Source: SIG603 sp963621245 (GTDB lineage Bacteria; Bacillota; Clostridia; Oscillospirales; Acutalibacteraceae). From it: 64,000 nucleotides of DNA. The notes under the pieces were generated by a model. That model was not told where the DNA came from. It saw only the letters and a program-made list of their open reading frames with translations, and searched no databases. The stretch lies in NCBI GenBank assembly GCA_963621245.1, contig CAVFCW010000004.1, positions 1-64,000 of the forward strand. The letters are read 5' to 3'. Shown here piece by piece: positions 39,802-48,187 of this stretch (positions are counted from its first letter, which is position 1; each line of letters begins with the position of its first letter). Both the position numbers and the translations under genes were made by a program.

Positions 39802-41080
39802 GGACAGCTATAAACTTGTTATTGCCGGCGGCGGCCCCGCAGGACTTGCCGCAGCGGCTTCGGCTTGCGAGAACGGCTTGAATAACGACGATATACTTAT
39901 AATAGAAAGAGACGCCTCCCTCGGAGGAATTCTCAATCAGTGCATTCACAACGGATTCGGACTTCACACATTTAAAGAGGAACTCACGGGCCCCGAATAT
40001 GCCGCAAGATTTGAAGAGAAATGCGAAAATCTTGAAATTCCATATGTTCTCGGAACAATGATACTCGATATTGCAAAGAACGAAGACGGCACAAAAACGG
40101 TCACGTGCGTAAGCGCAGAAAACGGCCTTAAACAAATAAAAGCAGACGCGGTTATACTTGCAATGGGTTGCCGTGAGAGAAGCAGAGGTGCACTCAATAT
40201 TCCCGGTTACCGCCCCGCAGGAATTTTCTCCGCAGGTACGGCTCAGCGCCTTGTAAACATAGAAGGATATATGCCCGGCAAAGAAGTTGTCATTCTCGGC
40301 TCGGGCGATATAGGCCTTATCATGGCGAGAAGACTCACCCTCGAGGGGGCAAAGGTAAAGGTTGTTGCGGAGCTTATGCCTTATTCGGGAGGCCTGAAAA
40401 GAAATATTGTCCAGTGCCTCAATGACTACGGAATTCCGCTTAAACTTTCTCATACTGTAACAAAGATTTACGGCAAGGAAAGAGTTGAGGGCGTCGATAT
40501 ATCGGAAGTTGGCTCGGACGGAAAACCAATACCCGGAAGCGAGGAGTTCTATTCTTGCGATACGCTCTTGTTGTCGGTAGGACTTCTGCCCGAAAACGAA
40601 CTCTCGAAAACCCTCGGAGTGGAGCTTTCAAGAATAACGGGCGGCCCCGTTGTAAACGAGAGCCTCGAGACAAATATAAGCGGAGTTTTTGCTTGCGGAA
40701 ACGTGCTCCACGTTCACGATCTTGTCGATTATGTATCGGAAGAAGCCGCTCAGGCGGGAAAGAACGCAGTGAAATATATTAGAGGAGAACTTTCCGCACC
40801 TGAAAAAGCACCGATTGAAATCAAAACGCAAAACGGCGTGAGATACAGCGTGCCTGTTTTTATTAACCCCGATAACGCCGAGGATAACATCACCGTGAGA
40901 TTCAGAGTGGCAAATGTGTTTAAAGATAAATACATAAGCGTTTACTTTGGAGATAAGCGTCTTGTTCACCGCAAAAAGCAAATTCTTGCACCGGGTGAAA
41001 TGGAAAATGTCATTATAAAGAAAACGGATATTTCAAACGGCGACTCAAACGAGATTTTAATTACGCTTGAGGATGAATAA
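39794..41080 (+). CDS. GlpB-like FAD/NAD(P) oxidoreductase subunit
   Basis: A 428-residue pyridine-nucleotide-disulfide type flavoprotein that in clostridia forms a complex with the GlpA-like subunit. Two nucleotide-binding sites are seen: LVIAGGGPAGLAAAASA near residue 10 and VVILGSGDIGLIMARRL near residue 165. The final flavin site is FACGNVLHVHDLVDYVSEEA. A C-terminal stretch of about 90 residues is an extra domain. It may pass electrons from glycerol-3-phosphate to NAD or a quinone substitute. It overlaps both neighbours. Confidence 0.82.
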   Translation: MIKDSYKLVIAGGGPAGLAAAASACENGLNNDDILIIERDASLGGILNQCIHNGFGLHTFKEELTGPEYAARFEEKCENLEIPYVLGTMILDIAKNEDGTKTVTCVSAENGLKQIKADAVILAMGCRERSRGALNIPGYRPAGIFSAGTAQRLVNIEGYMPGKEVVILGSGDIGLIMARRLTLEGAKVKVVAELMPYSGGLKRNIVQCLNDYGIPLKLSHTVTKIYGKERVEGVDISEVGSDGKPIPGSEEFYSCDTLLLSVGLLPENELSKTLGVELSRITGGPVVNESLETNISGVFACGNVLHVHDLVDYVSEEAAQAGKNAVKYIRGELSAPEKAPIEIKTQNGVRYSVPVFINPDNAEDNITVRFRVANVFKDKYISVYFGDKRLVHRKKQILAPGEMENVIIKKTDISNGDSNEILITLEDE

Positions 41081-41459
41081 GGGGGAGATAAGTATGGAAA
41101 TTAAAGAGCTCACCTGTATTAACTGCCCGCTCGGCTGTCAGCTTAAGGTTGAGATGAACGGTGACGAGATTATATCCGTCAGCGGAAACACCTGCAAACG
41201 TGGCGAGATTTACGCAAGAAAAGAGGTCGTCTCACCGACAAGAACCGTCACAAGCACGGTTTCGGTAGTCGGCGGAGTTCATCCCGCCCTACCGGTCAAA
41301 ACTAAGGGCGATATTCCGAAGTCGGAAATTTTCGACTGTATGAAAGAGATAAACAAGGTTTCGGTTTGCGCTCCCGTGCATATCGGCGATGTGATAATTA
41401 AAAATGTGCTTGGTAGCGGAGTTGATGTTGTCGCTACGGCGAATATGAAAAAAGCCTGA
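41067..41459 (+). CDS. DUF1667 iron-sulfur-type protein of the glycerol-3-phosphate module
   Basis: The 130 residues start with a cysteine motif (TCINCPLGC, then NTCKRG) that should hold an iron-sulfur cluster, followed by a small fold with PVKTKGDIPK. DUF1667 proteins almost always follow the two flavoproteins before it. It may be the electron-transfer subunit. An upstream in-frame ATG and the one 21 bases later (after GGGGGAGATA) are both possible; the second gives MEIKELTCINC, which fits the family start better. A terminator follows. Confidence 0.83.
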   Translation: MRMNKGEISMEIKELTCINCPLGCQLKVEMNGDEIISVSGNTCKRGEIYARKEVVSPTRTVTSTVSVVGGVHPALPVKTKGDIPKSEIFDCMKEINKVSVCAPVHIGDVIIKNVLGSGVDVVATANMKKA

Positions 41460-41494
41460 GGGCAATAAGCTTAATACAAAGTTTACATTTCAAA

Positions 41495-41530
41495 AAACTG
41501 CGGAGGTTTCATACTTCCGCAGTTTGTGTT
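41495..41530 (+). terminator. Terminator after the glycerol-3-phosphate module
   Basis: AAACTGCGGA (41495-41504) pairs with TCCGCAGTTT (41516-41525), followed by GTGTTAT. The stem is strong and the T tract poor. Confidence 0.6.
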
Positions 41531-41571
41531 ATACTGTGTATATTAAATTTGATTTTATTCGGAGTTATCAA

Positions 41572-42096
41572 ATGAGATTGTTTTTTAAAGAAAGACCCTT
41601 TTCTTGGGATCTTGAGTACGATATATTTTACGAGAACGAAAAGAAAGCATATCACGTAAAAAACGAGAGCGTAAAAAAGCGACTGCAAAGGGTAACGCTT
41701 TATAACCGCAACGATATGGAGATAGGAAAGGTGGAGCGCAAGCAAAGCATTTTCGGCGGCGAGAAATACACGATATATTTTGACGATAGAGAGATAGGAT
41801 CTATCGAGAAAACCTATGTCCATAACAAAACGCGATACATGCTAAAAATGGTCAACTGGAGAATTTTCGGAATTATCCCTTCTTGGGAATACGATATTCT
41901 CGATGACGAGGCGATTGTTGCTCATGCGGGGGTTGAAGGCTCGCCGTATGAGGGCAAAGGAAATTACATGCTCGAAATTTACTACGAAAATTCCGAGAGT
42001 ATGATAGTGCTCGCAACGCTCGGCATGGAAGCCGCCAATGCAAAACTTGCCGAAAAAGAAAAAAAGAAGCTCGAAAAGAAGCTTAACCGCAAATAG
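41572..42096 (+). CDS. LURP-one/Tubby-like small protein
   Basis: A 174-residue protein whose pattern of short beta strands (YDIFYENEKKAYHVKN, VTLYNRNDMEIGKVERK, KYTIYFDDREIGSI) resembles the LURP-one-related, Tubby-like fold found in YxjI proteins. The function of the bacterial members is unknown; a lipid-binding scaffold is one idea. The C-terminus is a Lys/Glu helix (AKLAEKEKKKLEKKLNRK). The ATG at 41572 has CGGAGT seven bases upstream. It stands alone, followed by a strong terminator. Confidence 0.6.
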   Translation: MRLFFKERPFSWDLEYDIFYENEKKAYHVKNESVKKRLQRVTLYNRNDMEIGKVERKQSIFGGEKYTIYFDDREIGSIEKTYVHNKTRYMLKMVNWRIFGIIPSWEYDILDDEAIVAHAGVEGSPYEGKGNYMLEIYYENSESMIVLATLGMEAANAKLAEKEKKKLEKKLNRK

Positions 42097-42152
42097 TCCC
42101 ACAAAAACACATCATATTGTGGTGCGAACGTTCAAAAAATCAACAGAAAAAC

Positions 42153-42202
42153 CGCTCGATTTTTCCGATAAACAAGGGAAAAATCGAGCGAAAAATTTTT
42201 TC
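42153..42202 (+). terminator. Terminator before the ribosomal protein operon
   Basis: CGCTCGATTTTTCC (42153-42166) pairs with GGAAAAATCGAGCG (42177-42190), then AAAAATTTTTT. It insulates the S10 operon promoter from upstream genes. Confidence 0.88.
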
Positions 42203-42221
42203 GGAAAATATCAAAAAAAGC

Positions 42222-42250
42222 TTGCATTATTGCCCCGGTTGTGGTAATAT
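42222..42250 (+). promoter_or_regulatory. Promoter of the S10-spc-alpha operon
   Basis: TTGCAT (42222-42227), a 17-base spacer and TAATAT (42245-42250). It lies about 335 bases before rpsJ. No second clear promoter was found inside the cluster up to rplQ. Confidence 0.75.
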
Positions 42251-42256
42251 ACCTTT

Positions 42257-42584
42257 GCGTGACTGCGACAGATATGCGATGAAGCGGGAGGTTGCGGCTG
42301 AAAGATGCCGGTTTTTCCGCAGAGTATGTCCGATTTTAAACCGGGCGAAAGACAGTCGAAAATTTAAGCTTGGAACCACAGGTAAGTTTACCTGAAGGCC
42401 TTTTGCGGCTTGTTCGATTGTTTCTATAACGTGGGTCGATGATTACATCTGCCCGTTATTCCCGGAATTCGCTTTGAGCGGTTCCGTTTTATTTATGTCA
42501 AGGGTGGGAACACCCGGACAGGTGTTAATAAAAACCCTCGCCCGCCAAACTAAAACAAATTTAATTTTAAGGAGGCGATTTTCC
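42257..42584 (+). promoter_or_regulatory. Structured leader of the S10 operon
   Basis: About 330 nt of untranslated leader with several hairpins: CCGGTTT/AAACCGG (42308-42314 with 42338-42344), a perfect CAGGTAAGTTTACCTG (42379-42394), and AGGGT/ACCCT (42501-42505 with 42534-42538) enclosing AACACC/GGTGTT (42509-42514 with 42521-42526). The last lies just before the rpsJ ribosome site. Leaders of this kind bind a product of the operon (L4 in E. coli) to limit expression. The partner here is not shown by the sequence. Confidence 0.65.
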
Positions 42585-42896
42585 GTGGCAGTCAAAGAGA
42601 AAATCAGAATAAGAATCAAGGGTTACGATCATCAGCTCGTAGACCAGGCAGCAGGCAAGATTGTTGCAACAGCAAAGCGCACAGGCGCAAGAGTATCAGG
42701 TCCCGTTCCGCTTCCGACAGAGAAGCAGATCGTCACTATCCTCCGTGCTGTTCATAAGTACAAGGATAGCCGTGAGCAGTTTGAGATGAGAACTCACAAG
42801 AGACTTATCGACATTCTCAGACCTTCAAACAAGACAGTTGAAGCTCTTATGAGCTTAGAACTCCCCGCTGGTGTTGAAATCGAGATCAAGCTCTGA
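42585..42896 (+). CDS. rpsJ: 30S ribosomal protein S10
   Basis: S10 sits in the 30S head and is also NusE in transcription antitermination. The 103 residues start VAVKEKIRIRIKGYDHQLVD and keep the VSGPVPLPT loop and HKRLIDILRPS. The start is GTG, nine bases after AAGGAGG; an upstream frame is open but lies in the leader. It is the first gene of the operon. Confidence 0.98.
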   Translation: MAVKEKIRIRIKGYDHQLVDQAAGKIVATAKRTGARVSGPVPLPTEKQIVTILRAVHKYKDSREQFEMRTHKRLIDILRPSNKTVEALMSLELPAGVEIEIKL

Positions 42897-42982
42897 TCTA
42901 GGGATTCCAACCAACCGGATAGGCGCAAGGCGGGTCAAGTCGGAATAAACTCCGACCAATAACCTAACAGGAGGAAACAAAA

Positions 42983-43615
42983 ATGACAAAAGGCATCATC
43001 GGTAAGAAGATCGGTATGACACAGATCTTCGACGAAAAGGGCAGAGTCATCCCCGTAACAGTTGTAGAAGCCGGACCGTGTGTTGTTACACAGGTTAAGA
43101 CAACTGAGAATGATGGCTACCAGGCAGTTCAGGTTGGTTTTGGCGACCAGAAGCCTCAGAGAGTTAACAAGCCTTTAACAGGCCACTTCAACAAGGGCAA
43201 CGTTGCTCCCAAGAAGACTCTCAAAGAATTCAGATTTGACGACATCTCTTCCTACAGCGTCGGAAGCCTCATCAAGGCTGACGTTTTCGCAGCAGGAGAC
43301 AAGATCGATGTAACAGGAACAAGCAAGGGTCACGGTTACTCCGGCGTTATCAAGAGATGGAACTTCCAGAGACTTAAAGAGACTCACGGTTCCGGACCTG
43401 TCGCAAGACACGGCGGTTCAAACGGTGCCTGCTCAAGCCCCTCGAGAGTTTTCCCGGGCCTTAAGATGGCAGGACACTACGGCGCTGAGAAGGTTACAGT
43501 TCAGAACCTCACAGTAGTCAAGGTCGATGTTGAAAATAACCTTATCGCAGTTAAGGGCGCTGTTCCGGGTCCTAACGGCGGCACAGTCGTAATCCGCGAC
43601 AGTGTTAAAGCATAA
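42983..43615 (+). CDS. rplC: 50S ribosomal protein L3
   Basis: L3 is one of the first proteins to bind 23S rRNA and reaches toward the peptidyl transferase centre. The 210 residues start TKGIIGKKIGMTQIFDEKG and contain the extended loop WNFQRLKETHGSGPVARHGGS with the usual Gln/Gly-rich tip. The ATG is preceded by ACAGGAGG. The 86-base gap after rpsJ includes a small GTCGGA/TCCGAC hairpin. Confidence 0.98.
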   Translation: MTKGIIGKKIGMTQIFDEKGRVIPVTVVEAGPCVVTQVKTTENDGYQAVQVGFGDQKPQRVNKPLTGHFNKGNVAPKKTLKEFRFDDISSYSVGSLIKADVFAAGDKIDVTGTSKGHGYSGVIKRWNFQRLKETHGSGPVARHGGSNGACSSPSRVFPGLKMAGHYGAEKVTVQNLTVVKVDVENNLIAVKGAVPGPNGGTVVIRDSVKA

Positions 43616-43632
43616 GGAAAGGAGGAAGTACA

Positions 43633-44256
43633 ATGCCAACAGTTACAGTAGTAAACACAAAGGGTGCTGAGGTAGAGAAGATCGAGCTTAGCGAGGGTGT
43701 TTTCGGAATTGAGCCGAACGTCAGCGCAATGCACCTTATGGTTAAGAGCTATCTCGCAAACCAGCGTCAGGGCACACAGTCAGCTTTAACAAGAGCTGAG
43801 GTTTCCGGTGGCGGAAGAAAGCCTTGGAGACAGAAGGGCACAGGCCGTGCTCGTCAGGGTTCAACAAGAGCTCCGCAGTGGACACACGGCGGTATCGTCT
43901 TCGCTCCGAAGCCGAGAGATTACAGCTTCTCGGTTAACAAGAAGGTTAAGAGACTTGCTATGAAGTCCGCACTTTCCAGCAAGGTTGCAGACGGTCAGAT
44001 CATCGTTGTTGACGAGATTAACCTTAACGAGTACAAGACAAAGGCAGTAGCTGAGATGCTCAAGGCTATCGGTTCTGAGAAGAAGGCTTTAATCGTTCTC
44101 CCCGAGGTTAACGAGAAGGTTATCTCTTCTGCAAGAAACATTCCCGGAGTTAAGACAGCTCAGGTAAATACCCTTAACGTATACGACATCCTCAACGCTG
44201 ACAAGTTCATCGTTGTTAAGGACGCCGTAGCAAAGATTGAGGAGGTGTATGCATAA
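43633..44256 (+). CDS. rplD: 50S ribosomal protein L4
   Basis: L4 binds domain I of 23S rRNA, and its loop lines the exit tunnel. In E. coli it also represses its own operon. The 207 residues carry the loop RAEVSGGGRKPWRQKGTGRARQGS and the WTHGGIVFAPKPRDY segment. Its last base is the first of the rplW start. Confidence 0.98.
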   Translation: MPTVTVVNTKGAEVEKIELSEGVFGIEPNVSAMHLMVKSYLANQRQGTQSALTRAEVSGGGRKPWRQKGTGRARQGSTRAPQWTHGGIVFAPKPRDYSFSVNKKVKRLAMKSALSSKVADGQIIVVDEINLNEYKTKAVAEMLKAIGSEKKALIVLPEVNEKVISSARNIPGVKTAQVNTLNVYDILNADKFIVVKDAVAKIEEVYA

Positions 44257-44546
44257 TGGCAGCACAGGATATCGTAATCCGCCCAATCATCACTGAAAAG
44301 TCTATGACAGGCATTCAGTCTAAGAAATACACATTCGAAGTTGCTCCCAAGGCTACAAAGATCGATGTTGCAAGAGCAGTTGAAGAGCTTTTCGGCGTAA
44401 AAGTTCAGAAGGTCAACACCGTTCACGTAAGAGGACATCTTCGCCGTCAGGGTCGCTATGAGGGCTACACAAAGGCTTGGAAAAAGGCAGTTGTTACTCT
44501 CACAGAGGACAGCAAGACAATCGAGTTCTTCGAGAGCATGGTCTAA
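44256..44546 (+). CDS. rplW: 50S ribosomal protein L23
   Basis: L23 lies at the tunnel exit and docks trigger factor and SRP. The 96 residues have IRPIITEKSM at the start and the hairpin VNTVHVRGHLRRQGRYEG. It overlaps rplD by one base (TAATG). A 102-base gap follows before rplB, in which no gene is visible. Confidence 0.97.
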   Translation: MAAQDIVIRPIITEKSMTGIQSKKYTFEVAPKATKIDVARAVEELFGVKVQKVNTVHVRGHLRRQGRYEGYTKAWKKAVVTLTEDSKTIEFFESMV

Positions 44547-44648
44547 TTAAGACCTGCACTCGCCCGTACGGGCACGAATGGGGTCAAAAAGCTCTGAGAG
44601 CTTACTCGAATAAGCCCCGCAAAGCAGTTACAGGAAGGAAATATAACA

Positions 44649-45482
44649 ATGGCAATCAAAGTATATAAGCCGACCACGAACTCACGCCGTAATATGTCTG
44701 TTACAGATTACAGCGCACTTTCGAAGAATGGTCCGGAGAGAAGCCTCCTTGCTAAAAAGAGCAAGCACGCAGGCAGAAACAGCTACGGTAGAATCACTGT
44801 TCGCCAGAGAGGCGGCGGAAACCGTCAGAAATACAGAATCATCGACTTTAAGCGTCAGAAGAATGACATGAGCGCAACTGTTCTCGGTATCGAGTACGAT
44901 CCGAACAGATCGGCATTCATCGCTCTCATCCAGTATGAGGACGGCACAAAGTCCTACATCATCGCTCCTCACGGCCTCAAAGCCGGCGATGTTGTAACAA
45001 GCGGCGCAGAGTCCGATATCAAGCCGGGCAACGCACTTCCGCTTAAGGCAATTCCGGTTGGTACATTTATCCACAACATTGAGCTTTATCCCGGCAAGGG
45101 TGCTCAGCTCGCAAGAGCAGCAGGCATCATGGCTCAGCTCATGGCTAAGGAGAATGGCCTCGCACTTTTAAGACTTCCGTCCGGAGAGCTCAGAAATGTT
45201 CCCGAGGATTGTATGGCTACAATCGGTCAGGTTTCCAACATTGACCATGAGAACGTAAAGCTCGGTAAAGCCGGTAGAACAAGAAACATGGGCCGCAGAC
45301 CGCAGGTCAGAGGTTCTGTTATGAACCCGAATGACCATCCGCACGGTGGTGGTGAAGGTAAGTCACCTGTCGGACGTCCGGGACCTGTTACTCCTTGGGG
45401 TAAGCCTGCTCTTGGTTACAAGACACGCAATCCTAAGAAGTCCAGCTCCAAGTTCATTGTAAGAAGAAGAAACGGTAAGTAA
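44649..45482 (+). CDS. rplB: 50S ribosomal protein L2
   Basis: L2 is essential for subunit joining and peptidyl transfer. The 277 residues include GRNSYGRITVRQRGGG and, near the end, the conserved VMNPNDHPHGGGEGKSPVGR with the functional histidine. ACAGGAAGG precedes the start. Confidence 0.98.
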   Translation: MAIKVYKPTTNSRRNMSVTDYSALSKNGPERSLLAKKSKHAGRNSYGRITVRQRGGGNRQKYRIIDFKRQKNDMSATVLGIEYDPNRSAFIALIQYEDGTKSYIIAPHGLKAGDVVTSGAESDIKPGNALPLKAIPVGTFIHNIELYPGKGAQLARAAGIMAQLMAKENGLALLRLPSGELRNVPEDCMATIGQVSNIDHENVKLGKAGRTRNMGRRPQVRGSVMNPNDHPHGGGEGKSPVGRPGPVTPWGKPALGYKTRNPKKSSSKFIVRRRNGK

Positions 45483-45509
45483 TTAGGCATCGGAAAGGAG
45501 CTAATATAA

Positions 45510-45782
45510 ATGAGCAGATCATTAAAAAAAGGACCTTTTGTTGATGCTAAGCTTCTTAAAAGAGTCCAGGAAATGAATGCAGCCAACGAGAAGAAGGTTG
45601 TTAAGACATGGTCAAGATCATCCATGATCTTCCCTGATTTCGTAGGTCACACAATTGCTGTCCACGACGGACGTAAGCACGTTCCGGTATATGTCACAGA
45701 GGACATGGTCGGTCACAAGCTCGGTGAGTTTGCTCCGACAAGAACCTTCAAGGGACACGTCGGCGCAAAGTCAGGTAAATAA
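45510..45782 (+). CDS. rpsS: 30S ribosomal protein S19
   Basis: S19 pairs with S13 in the 30S head near the A site. The 90 residues read MSRSLKKGPFVDAKLLKRV and TWSRSSMIFPDFVGHTIAVHDGRKHVPVYV, the full family pattern. GGAAAGGAG upstream. It follows rplB by 27 bases. Confidence 0.98.
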   Translation: MSRSLKKGPFVDAKLLKRVQEMNAANEKKVVKTWSRSSMIFPDFVGHTIAVHDGRKHVPVYVTEDMVGHKLGEFAPTRTFKGHVGAKSGK

Positions 45783-45803
45783 GAGAAAGGAAGAGTATAT
45801 ACA

Positions 45804-46136
45804 ATGGAAGCAAAAGCAATACTTAAATATACCCGAATTTCTCCCCGTAAGGTTGAGATCGTTCTCGACCTTATCCGCGGCAAGGACACAGACCTTGCTA
45901 TGGGTATTTTAAAGAATACACCTAAGGCAGCTTGCGAAGATCTCCAGAAATTACTCAAGAGTGCAATCGCAAACGCTGAGGTTAAAGAGATGAACACATC
46001 TAATCTCTATATCTCACAGTGCTATGTCAATCCCGGCCCGATCCTCAAGAGAATCAGACCGAGAGCTCAGGGCAGAGCATACAGAATTTTAAAGAGAACT
46101 TCTCACATCACAATTGTTGTGAGCGAGAAAGAATAA
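45804..46136 (+). CDS. rplV: 50S ribosomal protein L22
   Basis: L22 contacts all 23S domains, and its hairpin narrows the exit tunnel. The 110 residues contain TRISPRKVEIVLDLIRGK and the hairpin region GPILKRIRPRAQGRAY, followed by the SHITIVVSE end. AGAGAAAGGAAG precedes the start. Confidence 0.98.
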   Translation: MEAKAILKYTRISPRKVEIVLDLIRGKDTDLAMGILKNTPKAACEDLQKLLKSAIANAEVKEMNTSNLYISQCYVNPGPILKRIRPRAQGRAYRILKRTSHITIVVSEKE

Positions 46137-46157
46137 GCGGCGAGGAGGTAAAATTTA

Positions 46158-46853
46158 ATGGGTCAGAAAGTAAATCCACACGGATACCGTGTAGGTGTTA
46201 TTAAAGACTGGGATTCCCGCTGGTTCGCTAACAAGGCAACTTTCGGCGATACATTAGTTGAGGATTACAACCTCCGTAAGGTTCTTAAGAAGCAGCTTTA
46301 CTCCGCAGGTGTTCCGAAGATTGAGATCGAGCGTGATTCTCAGAAAGTCAGAATTCACATTCATTGCGCAAAGCCGGGTATGGTAATCGGCAAGGGCGGC
46401 CAGGAAATCGAGAAGCTTCGTGCTCAGTGCGAGAAGATGCTCGGCAAGCCGTGCCTTATCAACATCGTTGAGGTTAAGAGACCTGACCTCGATGCTCAGC
46501 TCGTAGCTGAGAGCATCGCACAGCAGCTCGAGAAGAGAATTTCCTTCAGAAGAGCTATGAAGCAGTGCATCGGCAGAAGCATGCGTCTTGGCGCAAGAGG
46601 AATCAAGACTCAGTGCTCCGGACGTCTCGGCGGTGCCGAGATCGCAAGAAGCGAGCAGTATCATGACGGTACTATTCCGCTTCAGACAATCAGAGCTGAC
46701 ATCGACTACGGTTTTGCAGAGGCTAACACAACCTACGGCAAGGTCGGCGTTAAGGTTTGGCTCTACAAGGGCGAGGTTCTCAACGTAGCAAACGATCGCC
46801 CCGAGCGCAGAAACAACAGAAGAAATAATCGTAGGGAAGGAGGCCGCAACTAA
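46158..46853 (+). CDS. rpsC: 30S ribosomal protein S3
   Basis: S3 guards the mRNA entry channel and takes part in helicase activity. The 231 residues have the KH motif PGMVIGKGGQEIEKL and the GARGIKTQCSGRLGGAEIARSE region. The C-terminus is a basic Arg/Asn tail. The start MGQKVNPHGYRVGVI is canonical. The stop overlaps the rplP start by one base. Confidence 0.98.
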   Translation: MGQKVNPHGYRVGVIKDWDSRWFANKATFGDTLVEDYNLRKVLKKQLYSAGVPKIEIERDSQKVRIHIHCAKPGMVIGKGGQEIEKLRAQCEKMLGKPCLINIVEVKRPDLDAQLVAESIAQQLEKRISFRRAMKQCIGRSMRLGARGIKTQCSGRLGGAEIARSEQYHDGTIPLQTIRADIDYGFAEANTTYGKVGVKVWLYKGEVLNVANDRPERRNNRRNNRREGGRN

Positions 46854-47272
46854 TGTTACTTCCAAAGAGAGTTAAATATCGTCGTGTCCACAGAGGCAGA
46901 ATGACTGGTAAAGCTTACCGCGGAAATAAAGTCACTTACGGTGATTTCGGTCTCCAGGCTACAGAAGCCGCATGGATCACATCAAACCAGATCGAGGCAG
47001 CCCGTGTTGCTATGACACGTTACTGCAAGCGTTTCGGTAAGGTTTGGATCAAGATTTTCCCTGATAAGCCCGTAACAAAGAAGCCTGCCGGCGTTCGAAT
47101 GGGTTCCGGTAAAGGTGCTCCCGAGTACTGGGTAGCAGTAGTTAAGCCGGGCAGAGTTATGTTCGAGCTTGGCGGAGTAAGCGAGGAGACAGCAAGAGAA
47201 GCTCTTCGTCTCGCAGCTAACAAGCTTCCTATCAAGTGCAAATTTGTAACTAAAGAAGGACAGGAGGATTAA
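46853..47272 (+). CDS. rplP: 50S ribosomal protein L16
   Basis: L16 organises the A-site side of the 50S subunit. The 139 residues start MLLPKRVKYRRVHRGRMTGK and include MGSGKGAPEYWVAVVKPGR. The start ATG overlaps the rpsC stop (TAATG), so coupling is expected. rpmC starts five bases after its stop. Confidence 0.98.
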   Translation: MLLPKRVKYRRVHRGRMTGKAYRGNKVTYGDFGLQATEAAWITSNQIEAARVAMTRYCKRFGKVWIKIFPDKPVTKKPAGVRMGSGKGAPEYWVAVVKPGRVMFELGGVSEETAREALRLAANKLPIKCKFVTKEGQED

Positions 47273-47277
47273 GAGTA

Positions 47278-47472
47278 ATGAAAGCTACAGAAATCAGAGA
47301 ACTCACAAATGAAGAATTAGCTTCCAAGCTTAAGGAATTAAAAGCTGAGCTCTTTAACCTTCGTTTCCAGCTCGCTATCAATCAGCTCGATAACCCGATG
47401 CGTATAACAGCAGTTAAGAAGGACATTGCAAGAGTCAAGACTGTTATCCGCGAGAACGAGCTTAATGCTTAA
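47278..47472 (+). CDS. rpmC: 50S ribosomal protein L29
   Basis: L29 is a two-helix protein next to L23 at the tunnel exit. The 64 residues begin MKATEIRELTNEELASKLKELKAELFNLRFQ, the family pattern. The ribosome site is the AGGAGG within the rplP end. Confidence 0.97.
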   Translation: MKATEIRELTNEELASKLKELKAELFNLRFQLAINQLDNPMRITAVKKDIARVKTVIRENELNA

Positions 47473-47489
47473 GGAAGGAGGAGTTTAAA

Positions 47490-47750
47490 ATGAGCGAAAG
47501 AACATCAATGAGAAAGACACTCGTCGGTAAGGTAGTCAGCGATAAGATGGACAAGACCGTCGTCGTTTCAATCGAAGACAGCGTTAAGCATCCTATGTAC
47601 GGCAAGATCGTCAAGCGTACAGTTAAGTACAAGGCACACGATGAGAACAACGAGTGTGGAATCGGAGACCGCGTACGTATCATGGAGACTCGTCCTCTTT
47701 CCAAGGATAAGAGATGGCGTTTAGTTGAGATTATAGAGAAGGCCAAGTAA
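47490..47750 (+). CDS. rpsQ: 30S ribosomal protein S17
   Basis: S17 binds 16S helices 7 and 11 early in assembly. The 86 residues contain RKTLVGKVVSDKMDKTVVVSIE, HPMYGKIVKRTVKYKAHDE and GDRVRIMETRPLSKDKRWRLVEI, all typical. AAGGAGGAG precedes the start. Confidence 0.98.
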   Translation: MSERTSMRKTLVGKVVSDKMDKTVVVSIEDSVKHPMYGKIVKRTVKYKAHDENNECGIGDRVRIMETRPLSKDKRWRLVEIIEKAK

Positions 47751-47803
47751 TTTTGGCAGAGAAACAAGAGTTATTTGGCTTTTAAGCAAAGGAGGAACTC
47801 ACT

Positions 47804-48172
47804 GTGATTCAGCAGCAGACATACCTCAAGGTTGCCGATAATACCGGAGCTAAGGAGCTTATGTGCATAAGAGTTCTTGGCGGTACCGGCAGGAGGTACG
47901 CTAATATAGGTGACGTCGTAGTTGCTTCCGTTAAGAAGGCAGCACCCGGCGGCGTTGTAAAGAAGGGCGACGTTGTTAAGGCAGTTATCGTAAGATCAAA
48001 GACCGGCGTTCGTCGTGAAGACGGCACATACATTCGTTTCGACGAGAATGCAGCCGTTATCATCAAGGAAGACAAAAACCCAAGGGGCACACGTATTTTT
48101 GGACCAGTCGCGAGAGAGCTTCGTGACCATGAGTATCTGAAAATCCTTTCACTTGCTCCGGAAGTTCTTTAA
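47804..48172 (+). CDS. rplN: 50S ribosomal protein L14
   Basis: L14 forms an inter-subunit bridge and is the docking point for RsfS. The 122 residues start IQQQTYLKVADNTGAKELMCIRVLGG. GTG start with AAAGGAGGA upstream. It opens the spc-type section after a 53-base gap, with no promoter visible. Confidence 0.98.
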   Translation: MIQQQTYLKVADNTGAKELMCIRVLGGTGRRYANIGDVVVASVKKAAPGGVVKKGDVVKAVIVRSKTGVRREDGTYIRFDENAAVIIKEDKNPRGTRIFGPVARELRDHEYLKILSLAPEVL

Positions 48173-48187
48173 TGGAGGTGTCAACAA

